Of a stretch of 64,000 nt of DNA, positions 38,275 through 47,693 are shown piece by piece. Position numbers and translations under genes: made by a program. The notes under the pieces are model-generated. The model had not been told where the DNA came from and searched no databases. It worked only from the letters and a program-made list of their open reading frames with translations. Source of the stretch: Ipomoea triloba (Eukaryota > Streptophyta > Magnoliopsida > Solanales > Convolvulaceae); contig NC_044923.1 in NCBI RefSeq assembly GCF_003576645.1, forward strand, positions 6,655,264-6,719,263, in the 5' to 3' direction. Position 1 is the first letter of the stretch. Every line of letters begins with the position of its first letter.

Positions 38275-40251
38275 ATGTGTTCATCCGAGACTAAACTCCA
38301 GGCAGCTCCGAATGTTCTTCAACCCAACCGAAACAGAGTCTCTCTGTTGGAGCGGCGCAGTTCCCTTAAAAAGCCCTCCGCCGCCGCGGTGCTGCCCCTT
38401 CCGCCGCCGTCTAGGGCGGCGCCAATCACCACTACTCCTCCCGCGTCTCCCAAGATAAAATCGCCCAGACAGCCCGCCGTGAAGCGGTCCGGGAACGATC
38501 CCAATGGCCTCAACTCTAGCGCCGAGAAGGTTTATTCCACTCCGAAGCCGTCGCCGGCAACCTTGCTGGCAAAGAAGTCCAAGAAAGGCGGCGGCGCGGC
38601 AGTGATGATTGACGAGCCGGGAAGCATAGCGGCGGCGAGGAGGGAACAGGTGGCAATCATGCAGGTGCAGAGGAAAATGCGGATTGCTCACTACGGAAGA
38701 ACCAAATCCGCTAAGTATGAACGGAAGGTGGCTTCCGGCGAGTTCTCAGCCGCCCCCGCCGCCGTAACGGCGGTCGTCCGTGAGGAGAAGAGGTGCAGCT
38801 TCATCACGCCCAATTCGGACCCCGTGTATGTCGCTTACCATGATGAAGAATGGGGAGTTCCTGTCCATAATGATAAGTAAGTATATAGATATTATATTGT
38901 AACAGAGTTAGTAGTATTCAAAAAATAAAAAACTCCTTAAAAAGTCATTAATAATTTTTCTTTGGGTGTAATTGCAGCATGTTGTTTGAACTATTGGTGT
39001 TAACTGGTGCACAAGTTGGATCAGATTGGACAATAGTCTTGAAGAAAAGGCAAGATTTCAGGTATATATATAACATTTGCATTATATATTAATATACATT
39101 CCTGAATTTGTAACCACAAAGTTACAAGCTGACTCTTAATGGCAGCTTTTTATTGGTTTTCTTGGTTTGAACTGATCAATTATGAAAACCTAGATTGATT
39201 TTCCTTCTTGTGATCCGTTGGTCAGATCATAAAATGGGGTTTAGTTACAAGTTCGATTTTTAGTGAAAGCGGCCTATTGACTTTCTTGGTTTATCTCTTT
39301 GTATTTCTTTGCTGATTAAGGTCATAAGGTAGCGTTCTAGTGCACATTCTCAGATAGTTATTGCGAGTTTTCGTAGTAACTGAAAGAATTTTGGTTGTTG
39401 TTAATTGCATGATGTGTTTTTGTGCAGGGATGCATTTTCAGGGTTTGATGCAGAAGCAGTTTCAAAATACACGGAGAAGAAGATAACTTCTGTAAGTGCT
39501 GATTATGGCATAGAATTGAGCCAAGTCAGAGGAGCTGTTGACAACTCTATCAGAATTCTTGAGGTATTTAATCATGCATTATTATGATATGATTTACTAA
39601 ATAATCTTTAAAAGTTTGCATACTTTAGGCTTCCTTTCACATGTTATTATTATGATTTCTTGGTTGGCACTTGAAAAGTGAAATTAATTAATTAATTAAT
39701 TAATGTGGGCTTAATTAACATTAACACACCTTCATGACATGAACACATCATCCCACATGCCCCACATGGACTAAGAATATAACAAAGCAACTAGCCAACT
39801 ATAAATCCAATTTATTCCAAAAAAAAAAAACTATAAATCCAATTCAAGGCACACCTTGACTAACTATATGTCACATCTCACATGGTCTGCCTCCAATCAA
39901 TTTATTTATTTTTTCACTAAGCAAAATTAATTCTTGTCATTAACTTCACTCTTTGTACAGGTCAAGAAGCAATTTGGGTCATTTGATAAGTACCTATGGG
40001 CATTTGTGAACCACAAGCCAATTGCCACACAGTACAAGTGGTGCAACAAGATTCCGGTGAAGACCTCAAAATCAGAAGCCATAAGCAAAGACATGGTGAA
40101 GAGGGGTTTCCGGTACGTCGGTCCAACCGTCATTCACTCGTTCATGCAGGCCGCCGGCCTTACCAACGACCACCTCACCACCTGCCCGCGACACCACCCG
40201 TGCGCCGAGCTGGCCGCTCCCCAGCGTCCATCCACCGCCCCTTCAGTATAA
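38275..40251 (+). CDS. DNA-3-methyladenine glycosylase I (TAG) family protein, 4 exons
   Basis: Base-excision repair glycosylase family that removes 3-alkylated adenine from DNA; likely nuclear or organellar. Exons 38275-38876, 38978-39061, 39428-39563 and 39961-40251 join in phase to give 370 residues. Residues 1 to about 165 are a basic, Pro/Ala/Ser-rich, GC-rich plant extension; the TAG domain runs from about 172 to 355. The zinc-binding set of the family is present: Cys174 (RCSF), His189 (YHDEEWG), and His345 with Cys349 (NDHLTTC). The recognition-pocket tryptophan is kept (Trp218 in GSDW). At the position of the bacterial catalytic/recognition glutamate (Glu38 in E. coli TAG) this protein has Thr210 (VLTGAQVGSDW), as I recall for other plant members, so the activity may differ. 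The second intron contains no evident element; the first has a dispersed-repeat tail near 38890. Confidence 0.92.
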
Positions 40252-42296
40252 ATCAACCGCCTTCAACAAATCATCGTCGTGACTTATCATGATTGACTAA
40301 TTAACACTAGATAGCTGTACTTTTTGGTTGGATTGATTGATGATATGATGCAAGCAAGTAGTTTAATTTGAAGTTGTAATATGATTTGGGAGGTGTGACA
40401 TGCATGTTGTTAATTAAGATAAAGATGTAATTATAAGTAAAATAAGAGTTGAGGGAATGGGGGGGGGGGGACAGGTTGCATGTGCAAGGGGGGCAGGGGA
40501 ATGGTTAAAGGCATGTGTTTGGTGCATATGCCTTTCATTTATTCTCTTGACTCACCCCCACAAAACCTCTATTATTAATTTCTTGCCCCCCCTTGTACTT
40601 TGAAGAGAAGAGAAGATAAACATTCTCATCATCAGAGCAGAGAAAAAGGAGGCTCTTTTGGGACCCACTCCTTCATTTCCTTTTAAATTATTTTAGGAAA
40701 AAAATTTGAGGAAAACAATAATATAAAAAGACATAGAGATATGGGGTGGTTGTGGTTGTGGTGTTGTTGCTCATCCATCCATCTTGCTGAACTCTTTCTA
40801 ACTTTTTACCAGCTTAGGGTCAGAGTTTGGCAAACACAAAAGTTTGTGTTGGTGGAATAATATAATGTACCACATTAATTATCTTTTGTTTTTGTGTTTT
40901 TTTTTTTTTCTAGTGTGTATCATACTTTCATCTAGTGGGTGTGAATTTTGGTGTGTTTTTGGATCATATTTCCCATCTTCTTTTTTTGGTTGGGGATTGT
41001 AATGTTTTGGATGATGTTCTATATAAATAAGTGGATTGTTTTGTTATTTTGATTCTCTTTCTGCCATTGTTATTTATGAAAAATGATAAGTATTATTTAT
41101 AAAGTAAAACTCCTATTATCACATGTTCCTCATTAGTCATTATCAAATGGAAGAAAGGCCAAGCACCTTGTGGTTTGATGACATAACCGGTGCTTTTCAT
41201 AGGGAAGGTATCAGGATTGAAGGAATAGGTGAACTTAGAACCAGGTGAAAAAGTGGAACCATGAATCGAGGTCTAGGTGGGACGAGGTGGAACCATGTGG
41301 AGCCAGGAACATGGGTCTAGGTGGAACTAGGAGCCAAAAAGCAACCAAAATATATGTCTTGTTGTTGGGGACAACTCCAACAAAGTTAGTTGGGCACGCT
41401 ATTGGCTTGATAATCACAAGATTCTAAGTTATTAACTTTTTTGGTTTGTGCCGGTCAACTCTGCTCAACTTAGAGTAAACCACTTACTTGACTCTTGTGA
41501 ACTTTTGCGGACTAATATCACAAAGAAAGTTAGGTTTATCTCGTACATACTCTTAGCCAGTAACGGCAAGTTTTCATCGTCACCCAAAAAAAACAAGAGG
41601 ATAAGGAGAAGAAAAAGAAAAGTGAGCTACATGCTAGCACCAATGATATGTCTCTCATGTTAAGGAGGAGTACAATTGTACTATGTGTATTCTCATTTTA
41701 CTCTTAATTTTGACGTATTAATTGATTATTGATTTATTTTAAAGAATGAACTTTTATGTTTATTCCCATTTTATCCGTCTTTGTGACAACAATAATATTA
41801 TTTTAAAAATACATTATTTATCATATTTTGTAATTTGATGAAGAGTTGTTTTGATTGGGGTGGGAATCTGGGTGTCCCAATGTTAGAAGCATTGTATAAG
41901 TTAAGGATGGTTTCCCATGTGCAAAGATCCCCCCCATCCCACCCCCAAGCTTTATAATTTTCTTTATCTTTTACTTGCCTTTTGTCAGGGGAGGGATAGC
42001 ATATTTTGATACATGCACATGGCCAATAATACTTTAGGTGTACAATTGCTTTTCGACACAAAATGGGAGTGGGATTTGGTCAACTACTTAATTATGCTAT
42101 ACTAACTATTACTCCTTATAATCACACACAACCCAAAACAATATCCTTTTGTACATTTTAGGTGAAAATTGAAATTGCTTATTTCTAACCATTCAAAAAA
42201 TGATGAAAATTTCTCACTTTTCAATATTTTTTTTTGTTACGAGGAAAACCTGTAGCCACCATCCGAAGGTATACCCAAAGATAAAATGTTCTCTTT

Positions 42297-43004
42297 GGGC
42301 TTGTTTGGTTATCAGCGGTTAGAAATTAGCGGTAGCGGATTGTGCTAGCGGTTATCATATAGCGGATTGTATTAGCAGGTTTGACCAACGGAATGTATTA
42401 GCGATTTGTAAAAAGATGTTTGGTAAAATTAGCTGTTTAGATTAGCGGTTAACATGTAAAATGACCAAAAGGGTATATATATAATAATACTCCGTAGTAG
42501 TAATAATAATAATAATAATAATATTTATAATAATAGTGATAATAATAATAATAATAATAGTGATAATAATAATAATAGTAGTGTTAATAATAGTAAAAAA
42601 AAAAAAATTAAACAAAAAAAACTGTAAAGATGTGGGATCAAAAGATCCCACATCGTAAGTAAAAGAAAACATGGGGCGTTGATCTCCCTTTTAAAAGGGA
42701 GATCAACGCCCCTTATTCTACCCTTGCCCATCCCACATCGGATGGGCAAGAGGAAGAGAAGCCGATAAAGAAGCCTCAGGCTTCCTAACCGTATTAATTT
42801 TTTTTTATTTTTATTTTTATAAATGGAGGGTGTTTTGGGGAAGAAAAATTTTCTTCCCCAAAACGCCAACCCAAACGCTGCTCATAGCAGCGTTTGGAAT
42901 TTCAGCGGTTTGGAGCAAACAGTTGCTCCAAACCGCTGCTAACCAAACGGTTACTTTGGCGTTTTGACCAAAGTTGGCGGATCCGCCAATAACCAAACAT
43001 GCCC
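42297..43004. mobile_element. 708-bp MITE, Harbinger/Tourist-like, with an internal array of perfect hairpins
   Basis: Ends: GGGCTTGTTTGGTTATCAGC on the left; the complement of GGGCATGTTTGGTTATTGGC on the right (17 of 20 match), with TTT on both flanks (42294-42296, 43005-43007). The left half is AT-rich with (TAA)n tracts at about 42500-42595. The right half is a run of near-perfect palindromes: 42629-42654 (11-bp stem), 42673-42712 (40-base perfect palindrome), 42723-42750 (10-bp stem), 42770-42784 (7 bp), 42832-42864 (16 bp, 1-nt loop), 42871-42897 (12 bp), 42903-42938 (16 bp), 42953-42974 (7 bp) and 42974-42989 (16-base palindrome). No protein is encoded. The TGTTTGG ends and 3-bp flanks place it with the elements at 22586 and 47405. 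Confidence 0.8.
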
Positions 43005-44261
43005 TTTGTCTTTCTCGTTCTTCAGCTTTTCCACTTATTATTGGTGGTGGTAATAATAAATTCATTACATTAGAAATCACTTATAATTTCTAACTACTAA
43101 AGTGGTTGGACGGAAAAATTTTCATACCTAATTCAAAATATTTAAAAAATTTTAGTCCGTACTTCTTATGTATGGTGAACAATGTTGCAAAACTCACTAG
43201 GCGCCCATATTTAAAAAAAATATTCGATTTTTTTTAAAATTGTTTTAAGATGTAGTAATTATAAACTATTTAATACTTTAATAGTTAGTACTAAAATATT
43301 AAATATTAACCTAAGAACATCTGAAATTGTAAATTGTATAAAGATTTAAAGAATCAAAACACAAAACAAAGTCACAACTCACAAAGTATGAATATTAGAA
43401 TACCTTTCGAATTTTTTTATTACATTTTTTTTGGATTTGCGACCAATTTGAACAATTTAGAGTTATTTCACTAAAAATAGTATCAGTTTGGGCAAAATAA
43501 TCAATTTAAAAACCACGAAAAATAGCTAACCGGCAGCCTAGACACCTGCATAGACCTAGTCATTGATGCCTAGACACGATTTTTGCAACATTGATGGTGA
43601 ATAAAGAAAGAGGAGAAGAGAAGAGAGAAAAAGAAAAAAGGAAAGGAGGGGATGGAAAGGAGATATGAAGAAAAAGAATTATTATTTTTAAATAGAAAAA
43701 TAAATTTAAATCTTTATATTTGCAGTGGGTTTCGATGTGCATCACTAGGTTTTTGTTTTTGAGTTTTTACCTTTAGATAGAAATATTTGCTTTTTGCCTC
43801 TAACAATGGCTATGGTTGCTGGAAAATGGTTTAAAATATTTTTTCTTTTAATTTCCAATCTCCGTGTGGTAAAAAAGTTAGGTAACCATTAGGTAGTTAG
43901 AAATTTAATTTTGACAGCAATTGATCATCAACTTCGCTTTCAAAAATTTTCAATGACTTTTAGGTAGTCCGTATTATACTATTACCAACACTGATTTGTT
44001 TAAAATATTAAAAGTGACTAATAAGGTGGTTTTCATCTACAAACTTTTTTTTTTTTTTTTTTTTAAATCTTGGGTATATCCTAATTGAGATTTGAATTTA
44101 AAACTTTTACATTATACAGATTCACTAACTTTAAACCACCACAAAAACGTGTAAACTAATAATCTTTGTTAAGACATTGATATGATATGACTATCTAGAG
44201 TAATGTTTAACAAATGGAAAGTTTTCATTTATTGGGAAACTAGAAAACAAAGAGAAAAAGA

Positions 44262-44825
44262 ATAAATTTTACTTTTGGTTCCCTGACTATTATACATAAA
44301 TCACATTTAGTCATTGACTATTCAAATTTTCTAATTAAGTGCATGACTATATCATTTCAAAAAAAAAGAAAAAGTGCATGACTATATAATTTGTATCACA
44401 TTTGATTCTATCGTCAAATTCCACAATCAACTATTGCCGGAAGAAGCAAATACAGTGCTCCTTCAGGAAGAAGTAAATGGAGTGCTCGTAAAAGTGCTCC
44501 TTTTGAAAAAAGCAAATGAGTGTTCCTTCTTGTTCATTATTGATGTGAAAGAATAAAAAGAATTTATTGTATTCTATATAAAGAACTATACAGAGATCTA
44601 CTATTCATACACTTATTATCCTAATGAGCCCATTCTTAAGAGGAAGGCCTAGGGCTTCACTTCTGGGCGGAGCACTTCTAACAATAGTTAGTTGAAAAAT
44701 TCTATGCTAGGACAAAATTAGATACAAATTACATAATCATACACATAATTAAAATAATTTAATAGTCAAGGATCAAAATGCGATTCATGTATAATAATCA
44801 AGGGACCAAAATTAAAATTTTGTTG
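44262..44825. repeat. Foldback repeat element, family A copy 2
   Basis: The left arm starts near aattttacttttggttccct and runs through tgactattatacataaatca; the right arm is its near-complement (attcatgtataataatcaag, agggaccaaaattaaaattt). The arms are roughly 80-100 bases at about 80 percent identity by eye. The centre has a separate block with repeated gaagaagcaaat/agtgctcct units that is absent from the copy at 15510-16065, so it may be a nested insertion. Non-coding. Confidence 0.7.
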
Positions 44826-45407
44826 AGAAAAAAAAAAAAAAGTGTGCATTTAAGTTCAAATATTCTCCAAACTGAAAAATGAATACAAATACTTTACTTT
44901 TTCAAATTTGTACAGAAATAAAGTTGTTTTCCTAAAAAAACATGAGTAAAAAATAAAAAATTTTATTGTTTACTCGTATTTATGAACAGTATATAATTGG
45001 ATATTTTGTTCTCAAAAAAAAAAAGTATATAATTCTACACTTTGTTTTATAACCAAGGGTATCTCAAAGATAAAACAAAAAAAAAATTAAAAAAAATTCA
45101 ATAAACATGAAATCTTTGGAAAAAAAAAATGCTAAAGATGAAATATTTTTATGTGTTGAACAAATTAAAATAGCAAAACTATATTGAAAACCTAGCAGGC
45201 TAACAGCTAACATATTCCACCGTACCCTATCAATAAGATTAATAATTAATTGAAAACTAATCAAAATAACTTCTAGAACTGATAGAGCAATACTATGGCA
45301 ATTCAATCATTTTCAATTTTAACCTTTTTAAACTTATTTATTGACCAATCTCTAACATTAGAATCATAATATATAATATAAATATTTTCAGTGGTTCGAA
45401 ACAAGAA

Positions 45408-45478
45408 GCACCAGTGGTCTAGTGGTAGAATAGTACCCTGCCACGGTACAGACCCGGGTTCGATTCCCGGCTGGTGCA
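45408..45478 (+). tRNA. trnG-GCC: tRNA-Gly (anticodon GCC)
   Basis: A complete 71-base nuclear tRNA gene. The acceptor stem GCACCAG pairs with CTGGTGC, followed by discriminator A and no encoded CCA. The D-arm carries box A (TGGTCTAGTGGTA), the anticodon stem GTACC/GGTAC encloses the loop CTGCCAC with anticodon GCC, and the T-arm carries box B (GGGTTCGATTCCCGG). Upstream, a CAA at 45402-45404 and an AT-rich TATA-like block at about 45369-45386 fit plant tRNA promoters. There is no T-run directly after the tRNA; the first is at 45572-45577, beyond a snoRNA-like sequence. Confidence 0.97.
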
Positions 45479-45567
45479 AGCAATGACGATAGATGCGTTC
45501 TTGTGGTGATTTGGGTCTCCACTGCTTGTCTGAACTTAAGCCGATGACTAACAGCGTCTCCGAGCTC
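45479..45567 (+). ncRNA. Box C/D snoRNA-like RNA directly downstream of tRNA-Gly (dicistronic unit)
   Basis: A box C-like ATGACGA (45483-45489), a D' box CTGA (45530-45533), a C' box-like ATGACTA (45544-45550) and a D box variant CCGA (45560-45563) occur in the right order, with a short terminal stem AGC (45479-45481)/GCT (45564-45566) flanking boxes C and D. It starts immediately at the tRNA 3' end and is followed by the pol III terminator at 45572-45577. Plant dicistronic tRNA-Gly(GCC)-snoRNA genes (the snoR43 type), cut by RNase Z, are established. Here the boxes C and D are each one base off consensus, so this could be a diverged copy. The methylation target was not identified. Confidence 0.68.
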
Positions 45568-45571
45568 CTCA

Positions 45572-45577
45572 TTTTTT
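45572..45577 (+). terminator. RNA polymerase III T6 terminator
   Basis: The first run of T on the coding strand after the tRNA gene, placed five bases after the end of the snoRNA-like sequence. This fits a single pol III transcript covering both. Confidence 0.7.
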
Positions 45578-45681
45578 CCTCCACTGTGTTTAACATTTTT
45601 ATTTCAAATTATTTTATAGTAAAATTAATATTTTATGTATTCTGGAGTTATAAATATTATATAATCAATCATATTTTAGTT

Positions 45682-45895
45682 TCCGTGACGCATGCGCTCG
45701 CCGTCAGTTTGCCGAACCGCAATAGGGGCCCATTTGGATATCTCGATTCTCGCATCGGTGAAGAACGCATCTACCGTTAGCTAAGCATCCGGCGGTTAGG
45801 GCCTGAGGACCTAAGCAAGGGCTTTTGTCAAACGGTGTGATGGATTGACAATTGATGTGGGCGAGCTCCGCCGCACTGTGTCTTGAATCAACCAA
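45682..45895. other. GC-rich island with a 5.8S rRNA-like segment
   Basis: A sharp GC-rich block in strongly AT-rich DNA. Positions about 45737-45767 read like the 5' part of plant 5.8S rRNA (ggatatctcgattctcgcat and on through gaagaacg) with a few substitutions, but the similarity stops there; what follows is not the rest of 5.8S. Short inverted motifs (cggt/accg around 45756-45775; ttagg/cctaa around 45797-45815) suggest possible structure. It could be a chimeric rRNA-derived pseudogene or an unrecognised structured RNA. The open frame on the minus strand has no recognisable domain. Confidence 0.5.
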
Positions 45896-46372
45896 TTATA
45901 CCATGTCAATGGTTTTTCTTGCATTATGGACCTTGTTTTAAAACAACATTCATATTATGTACATGATATTAACATATTATGTACTTTCAGTTAATAGATT
46001 ATAGGAAAAATGACACTTTCCCCCCTGAGTTATATGTATATAGCACTTCTCCCATTTGAGTTAATTGAGGGGGCAAATATGGATACATGAATAACTCAGG
46101 AGAAAAAAACTGCTATATGCACATAACTCAAGGGAAAAAATCCCATTTTTCCTAGATTATATACCTATAAATAAATTGAAGATAAATAATATATTAAGTG
46201 TGGTATGTACATACTTTATTAACTGAAACTACATAATATGTTAACTGTAGGTACATAATATATTAATTGTAATAGTTACATAATTTATTAACTGCATGTG
46301 CATAATATGTTAACTCATGAAAGGAAAGAAATAATCGGTGGCTTAATTAGTGAATGGTCTAAAAGGAATGCC

Positions 46373-46707
46373 TGATATGTACTTAAAGGATAATTGACTA
46401 ATTATTAGTATAAGGAAATTATGTATATTAGAATATATCATTACCTTGTATAGTTAGAATAATTTTAGTAGCTTAATTGTTATAGGTGTTAGTAATTTAG
46501 TATAAATAGGTCCATTGTATATGAATATGAGGAACCACTCAAGAGAAATATATTGTTATTATTCATGTTCTTCTTCTTTATTCTTCTTGGAGCTCTCACA
46601 CGCTCGAAGTGTGAAATTGGAGTTTACCGTGACTCGAAATACGGTTAGGAGTTAGAAGCCTGCTCGAAAGGTTTCCATCCGTTACGGTCCTATCTAGGGT
46701 CGTATCA
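46373..46707 (+). mobile_element. Possible solo LTR
   Basis: The segment begins TGATAT and ends GTATCA (near-inverted ends). It holds a TATA-like agtataaataggtccattgt at about 46499-46518, then a transcribed-looking region (gagaaatatattg, ttcttcttctttattcttct) and a structured GC-richer tail, in the order U3-R-U5. No matching second LTR, no internal domain and no target duplication are seen; the flanks are acataat-type repeats. Confidence 0.35.
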
Positions 46708-46823
46708 AACTCCAGTTACATAATAAGTTAATTGTAATAGGTACATAATTTATTAACTGAAATACTGAATGTACATAATATGTTAATGACATTTACATAA
46801 TCTGAATGTCATTTTGATGATAA

Positions 46824-47030
46824 TCAACAATGCAAAATAGGCCGTACTCTATAGTATAACAATTGATCATGGACCCCATGAACCCGCCTCTCAATTAACT
46901 CAGAATCGGGTTTCTCGGTATTTTGCCACCATAGATACATGGTTTTGGCCAGTTTAGCTAATATGTTAGCCACACGATTGTGTTCGCGGTAGCAATGAGT
47001 AAGTATGATAGTCCAATCCACCAGCAGCAT
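46824..47030 (-). pseudogene. LINE-type RNase H fragment
   Basis: The translated minus strand contains DWTIILTHCYREHNRVANIL followed by AKLAK, matching the C-terminal part of the RNase H-like domain found at the end of plant non-LTR retrotransposon polyproteins and related genes (HxxREaNxxADxLAklg pattern). Only this tail survives; the upstream catalytic acidic residues and the reverse transcriptase are absent. It is an old truncated remnant. Confidence 0.6.
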
Positions 47031-47404
47031 CTTCTAATGATATTATTTAATGGGACAACACTACTTTCTTTTCTATTGTGATATGTTTTTGGGTATACAT
47101 CTTTTGATGAGTTTGTAAATGGCGTCTCAAATTAACGCCGAGACCAATGGATATAACATATTGTTAAGGTGATTTAGCAGATCAGAGGGACAAGATGTTT
47201 GGTTCAATTTATAAATGACCACAAGTAGTATTGTTTGTGATTAAGCCCACAAACCGCCACTCTAGTACTAATCCAAGTTTGTGTAGACCCAATTATAGTA
47301 GACATATTTTGGCATCTAATCAACTTGTCCTGTAAGTCTGTAAGCCAAAACCCATTTGACCAAAGCCCAATTTGCACAAAATATTTAAACTCAAATTTTA
47401 TAAA

Positions 47405-47693
47405 GGCCCTGTTTGGTAAATGACTGTTGGCTGATTGGGTTGGCTGTTTGGGATGGAAGGTATGATTTGTTGATAATATTAGCTGATTGTAGAAAGTTGT
47501 TTGATAAATTGACTGTTAGCTGATAACTGTTTAGTATAATTTCTTTTATCAAAAAGCTAATTTAAAAGGCTGCTTTGAGTAGCCTTTTGAATTTTAGCAT
47601 TTTGGAGTTACAAAAAACTTATTAACCAAACAACTAATAGTGGTCAAATAAGCCAAAATTGGCTGATAGGCTGATTATTTACCAAACAGGGCC
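47405..47693. mobile_element. MITE, Harbinger/Tourist-like, 289 bp
   Basis: Perfect 17-base terminal inverted repeats: GGCCCTGTTTGGTAAAT on the left and its complement on the right. Flanks are AAA on each side (47402-47404, 47694-47696). The interior holds subterminal repeats of tggctgatt / agctgatt. No coding capacity. The near-perfect ends make this the clearest MITE in the window. Confidence 0.85.

Larger units (their letters stand above)
40252..45407. other. Intergenic block between glycosylase gene and tRNA-Gly
   Basis: It begins with the glycosylase 3' region (a G10 run at about 40461-40470). No coding sequence is supported. It contains the hairpin-rich MITE at 42297-43004 and the foldback element at 44262-44825; the rest is AT-rich with poly-A/T tracts. 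Confidence 0.6.

Noticed and set aside
38281..38691. 136-codon minus-strand ORF over glycosylase exon 1
   Set aside because: A shadow of the GC-rich first exon; arginine-rich with no domain.
45704..45895. 63-codon minus-strand ORF in the GC-rich island
   Set aside because: It overlaps the 5.8S-like segment antisense; such frames in rRNA-like DNA are typical false genes.
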